In this document: positions 60,001 to 64,000 of the stretch, piece by piece | How the letters are laid out: each line of letters begins with the position of its first letter | How positions within the stretch are numbered: position 1 is the stretch's first letter | Assembly: GCF_027172205.1 (NCBI RefSeq) | Contig: NC_070605.1 | Span: 25,166,304 to 25,230,303 of the forward strand | Direction: 5' to 3' | DNA: 64,000 nucleotides | Origin: Podarcis raffonei | Lineage: Eukaryota > Chordata > Lepidosauria > Squamata > Lacertidae | Notes under the pieces: model-generated | What the model saw: only the letters and a program-made list of their open reading frames with translations | What the model was told of the DNA's origin: nothing | Databases searched by the model: none | Made by a program: the position numbers and the translations under genes

Positions 60001-61261
60001 CCGCAACCCCAGAGTCGGCCACGACTGGACCTAATGGTCAGGGGTCCCTTTACCTTTACTTTAGTATGTGGTTGGTTCAGCTGCACATGCCTAGGTTGGT
60101 TATGGTCCAACTTAAAGTGGGACATGGGAACCAAAAGCTTGTGCCACAAGTTTCAGGGAAATGTAGGATCTGAGTGTTGAATTCACAGAGGGAAGACCAA
60201 GTTGTTTCCTGTCTTTCCCAAGCCCAGTTTGGGTGCATGTCTTGACAACAGACCCTGACCCTGTCTTGGGTGCATGTCTTGACAATGGACCCTGACAAAA
60301 ATGAACCAAGGTCTTTTAAAACTTGGAAAGGCACTGACTGAACCTGGGAGCTTCTGGAAGTAAAGAAGGTTGCTCTGCCACTAAACCTACCCATCCCATG
60401 AAGAATATGATCTGCCTCCATGACCAGAGGCAGCAATGCTTCTGAATATCAGTTGCTGGAAACTACAGAAGAGGGAGGAGAGTGCTCTTGTGCTCTGGTC
60501 CTGCTCGTGGGTTTCCCACAGACATCTGATTGAATCAAGGAAGGGACACCAAGGATCATCTAGTCCTGTGTTGCAGGAATCTCAACTAGACCATACATTA
60601 TTGGACGCTGGACTAGATGATCCAGCAGGCTCTTCTTATGTTCTTAAAGCTTCTGATGGCTGTATTACTAGAAGCAGCTGGTGGCCATCACAAGCAGATG
60701 AGGACCACTGAGCTCTTGTCGTGCTTGTGGGTTTCCCTCTGGCATCTATCTGGCCACTTCAAGCAGCATAATGCTGAGCTAGATAGGACTTTGTTCTGAT
60801 CCGGACTGGCTTTTCTAATGTAAATGTTAATTGTGATATACTGGTATATCACCATGTTTAGCTGGTGATATATCATGATGTTGAAAACCAGGTATTGCCC
60901 AGCTCTATTGATTACCGTATTTATACCACTCTTCCCAGGGTAGCTTGCAAAACTGTGCCATCATGCAACATATCAAAGTGGCATCCCTTTGGAAAACTTG
61001 CATATAAATGAGTAAGAACTGTACTTACGACATACAAGCCGAACACCACAAATTTAGGCTTCAACACAATAAATTACTGAAGTATCTTGGTGTACTTACA
61101 GGATGAGCCACTATACACTGCTTAACGTGCTTTAGCCCGGTGAACAACTTTGAAGGCATAAGACAAGAGGTTGAGCTGCCAAGTATGACATCATTACTGA
61201 CAATAAGGTCTAACTGGCCAAAAATCTTCTTTTTCAGTTCTAGGTTCTCAGGCGTACACTC
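47578..61261 (-). CDS. CRYL1: Lambda-crystallin homologue / L-gulonate 3-dehydrogenase, partial (last five coding exons)
   Basis: CRYL1 is a cytosolic NAD-dependent enzyme of the 3-hydroxyacyl-CoA dehydrogenase family that oxidises L-gulonate to 3-dehydro-L-gulonate in the uronate cycle. Five exons join in frame: 61261-61100, 58708-58514, 51601-51496, 49622-49516 and 47706-47578. They encode about 232 residues, equal to human residues 93 to the end (human total 319). Visible features are the [12 protein letters not shown] segment, the catalytic His in VAHP followed by [12 protein letters not shown] with its Glu, and the helical C-terminal domain ([26 protein letters not shown]). The N-terminal Rossmann part with the GxGxxG loop is encoded by earlier exons beyond 64000. 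The final exon gives a C-terminus about five residues longer than in human. Orientation and neighbour match the mammalian GJB6-CRYL1 order. Confidence 0.95.
47755..48002 (+). mobile_element. Tigger/mariner-like MITE, family C
   Basis: Starts CAGTCATACCTTGGGTTACA and ends CGCAACCCGAGCGTCCACTG followed by TA. GC-rich interior with repeated CGCATGTGCAGAAGCGCT-like phrases. Different from families A and B but with similar ends. Confidence 0.7.
48340..48600 (-). mobile_element. Possible L1 3' UTR fragment, antisense
   Basis: Starts with a T-rich block (TTTTTTTTATTTTAATTTTT) followed by TTCAGTTACATACATTTCAA and a C/T-rich patch. It resembles lizard L1 tails in antisense. No coding part, so the call is weak. 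Confidence 0.35.
49516..49622 (-). CDS. CRYL1: CRYL1 coding exon (exon 7 by human numbering)
   Basis: Starts with the last two bases of a split Gly codon, then [20 protein letters not shown] and [15 protein letters not shown]. Acceptor TTTCAG ends at 49623 and donor GTACAT starts at 49515. Ends in phase 0. It matches the human [20 protein letters not shown] region. Confidence 0.93.
49623..51495 (-). other. CRYL1: CRYL1 intron between exons 6 and 7
   Basis: About 1.9 kb. Holds a TG microsatellite (51032-51070) and a weak palindromic repeat piece near 50548-50575. No other content recognised. Confidence 0.6.
51032..51070. repeat. (GT)n microsatellite
   Basis: GT units with one TTT interruption. 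Confidence 0.9.
51496..51601 (-). CDS. CRYL1: CRYL1 coding exon (exon 6 by human numbering)
   Basis: Encodes [20 protein letters not shown] then [15 protein letters not shown] plus the first base of a Gly codon. The acceptor is TGCAG with AG at 51603-51602; the donor is GTATGC from 51495. Ends in phase 1. Nearly identical to human CRYL1 in this core dimerisation and substrate region. Confidence 0.95.
52188..52529 (+). mobile_element. Sauria SINE copy 5
   Basis: Head GGACGTGGGTGGCGCTGTGG to tail GGGGTCCTTTACCTTTACC. Flanks AACTCACGATT (from 52176) and AACTCATGATC (from 52530) match in 9 of 11, a slightly decayed target duplication. Confidence 0.93.
53341..53440 (+). mobile_element. L2-clade LINE 3' tail fragment
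   Basis: TTTATTATGTTTTTATATAT, GTTGGAAGTTACCCAGATGG, CTGAGGCAACCCAGTCAG then GATGATGATGA, the same tail as 29056-29355. Confidence 0.7.
54773..54945. mobile_element. MITE with ACCGTATTTTT ends
   Basis: Left TACCGTATTTTTTGCAGCAT and right GAGCGAAAAATACGGTA are inverted repeats, with TA at both outer edges. No coding content. The superfamily is probably Tc1/mariner, from the TA flanks. Confidence 0.75.
56010..56345 (+). mobile_element. L1 ORF2 fragment (end of endonuclease domain)
   Basis: Encodes [20 protein letters not shown] then [12 protein letters not shown], which matches the WRLN...NN...EIKKFFETN region of L1 ORF2, followed in another frame by RGITVF. Both ends are missing. Confidence 0.65.
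57258..57332. mobile_element. Palindromic hAT-like MITE fragment
   Basis: GTTGGGCTCCTCCAACTCCC faces GAGTTGGAGTCCAACACC around CTGACCACTGG, the same layout as 22163-22298. Confidence 0.5.
57935..58299 (+). mobile_element. Sauria SINE copy 6, full length with perfect target duplication
   Basis: Head GACGCGGGTGGCGCTGTGGG to tail GGGTACCTTTACCTTTACC. Flanked by the identical 13-mer TAATTATCAGTTA at 57922-57934 and 58300-58312. It lies about 215 bases from the CRYL1 exon at 58514. CpG content is high, so it is probably recent. Confidence 0.95.
58514..58708 (-). CDS. CRYL1: CRYL1 coding exon (exon 5 by human numbering)
   Basis: Encodes 65 residues, [17 protein letters not shown] through ISEAWRLVG. 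Acceptor AG is at 58710-58709. Two overlapping donors are possible at the end; only GTATGT after GGT (58514/58513) keeps phase 0 and the family length, giving RLVG where human has RLVE. A GTGTAT donor two bases earlier would shift the frame. Confidence 0.93.
58894..59131. mobile_element. hAT-family MITE with perfect 8-bp target duplication
   Basis: Starts CAGGGGTCAGCGAGGTT and ends AGGTTGCTAACCCCTG. Both flanks are TATTAGAT (58886-58893 and 59132-59139), an exact 8-bp duplication, the hAT signature. 238 bp, GC-rich, no transposase. Same family as 3613-3860. Confidence 0.9.
59756..60062 (+). mobile_element. Sauria SINE copy 7, head-truncated
   Basis: Starts inside the SINE at CCGACCAGAAGGTTGGCGGT and runs to the tail GGGTCCCTTTACCTTTAC. 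Flanks share AGTATG (59750-59755 and 60063-60068). Confidence 0.88.
60780..60905 (-). mobile_element. hAT-like MITE end, relative of 45393-45888
   Basis: On the minus strand: AGAGCTGGGCAATACCTGGT then TTTCAACATCATGATATATC and ACCAGCTAAACATGG, parallel to the left end of the 45393 element. Confidence 0.65.
61100..61261 (-). CDS. CRYL1: CRYL1 coding exon (exon 4 by human numbering)
   Basis: Encodes 54 residues, [12 protein letters not shown] through to [10 protein letters not shown]. Acceptor AG is at 61263-61262 and donor GTAAGT at 61099-61094; both boundaries are phase 0. The last residues include the conserved His of the HP motif that acts as general base in this dehydrogenase family. Confidence 0.95.
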
Positions 61262-63353
61262 CTAGAACACACACAAAAAGTTGAAATTATTTAATAAAAA
61301 CACCCATTACATACATTTCACAAACTCTTTAGAAATAAACTAAGAAGTCATTTTGAAAAGTGGCAAACAAACACCTGCTTACTTCTTTATAAATCGAAAC
61401 AGCTTACAACTTTCCACTGTCAAGCTAACACTTTATGGATCTTTAGGATCAACATTTCCAGATGCTGTGCTTAAGGAAAAGTGATTGTACCAGATACAAG
61501 AGCTAGTAAAATCACAATATTTTTTACAAAGTGGTATCCTTTTATTAGCTTTGTAAAAACAAGTCTTTGATAACTTGCCTATCATCAAAACAGGTTTTTC
61601 ATCTCATGCAAGTACTATCTAGGTTGAAAATAATACCCATGTCTGTGCATTTAAATGCCCCAATGATGATGGAATATTTATTTAATACATTTATAAAGCA
61701 TTTTTTGAGATCAACTATTTTCTACTTATTTGTGAAAAGCTTATCTCTTATAATTTGAAACATTTTATTTTATCTTGTTCAGTGATCCTGATTACATAAT
61801 GTAAAAAACAATGTGCAAACTTCCGTCTAGAGTAAAACACATTTCCCATGAGACCAATAATTCCTCAAAGTTTTACAATGCCAATTTTATAAAGTATACC
61901 AGTTAACTGAGAAATCCCTGTGCTTGTGGCAGATGTTATATGCTCCAAATTTTGGGGCTTGGGGAAGAAGCTTGCACAGGATGGAATTTTACTGACCTTT
62001 TAAAGTCAACAACCATTGCAGTTCTGAGTGATAGAACAGGGCCATTTTCGAACATCAGAACCAACTATAATGCATCCCTTTATTGGTGCAAAACAAGGCT
62101 TTGCTCGTAATTCCTGGATCGGTTCAGTCTCCAAGGTGGGTTACCTTTAAATATTTTCCTTTAGCAAAGTCACAAGGCTAGAACTCTGTAGATACTTGTT
62201 CAAACTAATAAAAGAGCAGCAGTGAATAGTTTTATTGTGAGATTCTCCACCTGAAACCCAAAGCTTTCTTTCAGATCAGATGATAGTCACAGAGGTGAAG
62301 CTCAACACTCTTGGAAACTCAAACCTACAATGATTATGCAAGGCTTCTGAATAGACCATTTGCTGAGGGCTTCTTTGATAGTGGCACAATTGTATTCAAT
62401 TTGTTGGACTGGTGCAATAAAAGTTTCTGTCCTTGTCAAGCATGGATTTGTTTTCTTAGCTAGGGAGACTGACTCCCTGAAGAATAGAAGGAAAATTTAG
62501 CTCTAAACCAGCTATTAATCCGGGGCTTCATCACTTGCGACCAACTACAGAGCTTCTCAAACTATTCAGATCACCCTGAGAAAAAGATCAAACATGAAAT
62601 GGATAGGCCTAGTACTGAAAAGCCAGCTCACCTCAGTACAAGTCCACCTGAGTGAATTTTAAAAGGACATTGTATATTCCTGTGCCCATTTCTGTTTTGC
62701 TGAGGATCACACAGCTCAGATGCACCAAAACAGTAGAGCCTTATTTGAAAACTTTAACACTTGAAAAAAAGGCTATTGCTGTAACCTGAATTTCAACTTA
62801 ATTGACCCTTGTAAAAGCCCGATTAGGACATGCCAAATTGTTGGCTTTAACAACAATTCACTGTTGAGACTTCCCCCTTAGGTGTTTTTTAAAAATGCAT
62901 GCCCTAGGTTTACAATGTAAATGCAGACAATTGTGGTTAAAAGCCATAGGCACACACTGTCCCTGAAAGTACCAGAACAGCATCATGAGAGAATTCCCAG
63001 TTAATTCAACGAACACTTGAACTGTTGTGAATTACTCTAATATTATGTGCCCAACACCAAGAAAAAGTCAACTTGTTCCAGTCCTCAAGTATGTTTTGTA
63101 CTGTACCTAAATGGAGCAATTTTACAATATGTAATTTTGAGGTACTGACTACACATGAGCTGAATCTTTTTACTTATTTATTTAAAGTGTCTTCTTAAAA
63201 GGGAGAAAAGGCTGAGATCCGGGAGAAGGAATTCACCAGTTCAAAATCAGAGGTGGCTACTCACATTTATATAAAGGTGAAACCAAGCTTTATTTAACCT
63301 CTGTCAAAGACCCAATTTGATACCCCCATGTGCATGTGCATTTGTGTACACAT

Positions 63354-63357
<4 letters not shown>

Positions 63358-63409
<52 letters not shown>
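63358..63409. repeat. (GA)n microsatellite
   Basis: About 25 uninterrupted GA units. Confidence 0.95.
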
Positions 63410-63411
<2 letters not shown>

Positions 63412-63489
63412 GCTGGGAGCCTCAATGGCATCCCTCTGGAGGCTTCACCCTGGCAAAAAACACAACTACCCCCCCTAGTGTGTGAACTA

Positions 63490-63840
63490 GGGATGCGGGT
63501 GGCACTGTGGGTTAAACCACAGAGCCTAGGGCTTGCCAATCAGAAGGTCGGTGGTTCGAATCCCACGATGGGGTGAGCTCCCATTGCTCATTCCCTGCTC
63601 CTGCCCACCTAGCAGTTCGAAAGCACATCAAAGTGCAAGTTGATAAATAGGTACCACTCCGGTGGGAAGGTAAATGGTGTTTCCGTGCGCTGTTCTGGTT
63701 TGCCAGAAGAGGCTTAGTCATGCTGGCCACATGACCCGGAAGCTGTACGCTGGCTCCCTCAGCCAATAAAGCGAGATGAGCGACACAACCCCAGAGTCAT
63801 GAGACTGGACCTAATGGTCAGGGGTCCCTTTACCTTTATG
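63490..63840 (+). mobile_element. Sauria SINE copy 8, full length
   Basis: Head GGATGCGGGTGGCACTGTGG to tail GGGTCCCTTTACCTTTATG. Flanks GTGTGAACTA (63480-63489) and GTGTGAATTG (63841-63850) match in 8 of 10, a slightly aged target duplication. Confidence 0.93.
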
Positions 63841-64000
63841 GTGTGAATTGGCCCCATTCTCAAGACAGTCAGACTTGCAAATGTGGCCAGCTTCTACAAT
63901 CCCAACATCCCTTCACAGTAAGAGGCATTCCCCCTCACTGAATGTTCAGCCCTAGGAGGGTAAAGGCTAGAAATATCTAATACTGCAAAGCCTATGTTTG

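Larger units (their letters stand above)
58709..61099 (-). other. CRYL1: CRYL1 intron between exons 4 and 5
   Basis: About 2.4 kb with a CR1-like tail (about 58797-58850), a hAT MITE and a Sauria SINE. 60540-60640 holds GGACTAGATGATCCAGCAGG plus TCTTCTTATGTTCTTA, another retroposon tail, and 60780-60905 a hAT end like that at 45393. Confidence 0.55.
61262..64000 (-). other. CRYL1: CRYL1 intron upstream of exon 4 (continues off the window)
   Basis: No exon 3 (human ...AMHIQ) was found here; the one ATTCAG|GT-like site near 62790 is preceded by an in-frame stop. 61300-63350 has no repeats that I recognise. The GA microsatellite and Sauria SINE copy 8 are listed separately. Confidence 0.6.

Noticed and set aside
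62770-62800. Possible CRYL1 exon 3 donor (ATTCAG followed by GT)
   Set aside because: An in-frame stop lies just upstream and the residues do not match the CRYL1 AMHIQ end.
23500-64000. CRISPR arrays, operons or prokaryote-type systems
   Set aside because: No spaced direct repeats or gene clusters of that kind; all repeats seen are eukaryotic transposons or microsatellites.

Overview
This window is vertebrate nuclear DNA, almost certainly from a squamate reptile. It carries eight copies of the tRNA-headed, Bov-B-tailed Sauria SINE, several L2-type LINE pieces, a reptile-type L1, CR1 tails and many hAT and Tigger/mariner-like MITEs. The copies look like those of lacertid lizards, but the family is a guess. 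Host coding content is low and spread over exons on the minus strand.

Two host genes are clear, both on the minus strand. GJB6 (connexin 30) is an intact 263-residue coding exon at 5049-5840. A CpG island at about 18.6-19.25 kb holds a good minus-strand splice donor and is the likely GJB6 promoter and first untranslated exon. CRYL1 (lambda-crystallin homologue, L-gulonate 3-dehydrogenase) runs off the right edge. Five coding exons, taken as exons 4 to 8, lie at 61261-61100, 58708-58514, 51601-51496, 49622-49516 and 47706-47578, with matching splice phases and a stop. They cover about residues 93-324. The order GJB6 then CRYL1 matches the human 13q12 (DFNB1) locus, so GJB2 and GJA3 should lie left of the window and IFT88 to the right.

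Layout: 1-2.4 kb, the 5' part of an L2-clade LINE with a three-unit tandem 5' region; 3.6-3.9 kb, a hAT MITE; 4.2-5.84 kb, GJB6; 5.86-18.7 kb, the GJB6 intron with an LTR fossil, a hAT element, a 5'-truncated L1 with a perfect 19-bp target duplication, a Tigger-like MITE, a Sauria SINE and a 92-bp inverted duplication; 18.6-19.25 kb, the CpG island; 19.3-47.5 kb, the GJB6-CRYL1 intergenic region with repeats, a second near-perfect inverted duplication at 28.35-28.50 kb and a repeat-poor block at about 30.8-33.3 kb; 47.6-64 kb, CRYL1 exons and introns.

The most unusual signals are the two near-perfect inverted duplications (arms of 92 and 72 bases), a hairpin of precursor-microRNA size at 15.55-15.63 kb, the Cx26-like body and Cx30-like tail of the connexin, and a hAT element holding a Tigger-like insertion, each with its own target duplication. 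Nothing suggests a new multi-gene system. All family names rest on memory of family features, not on searches.
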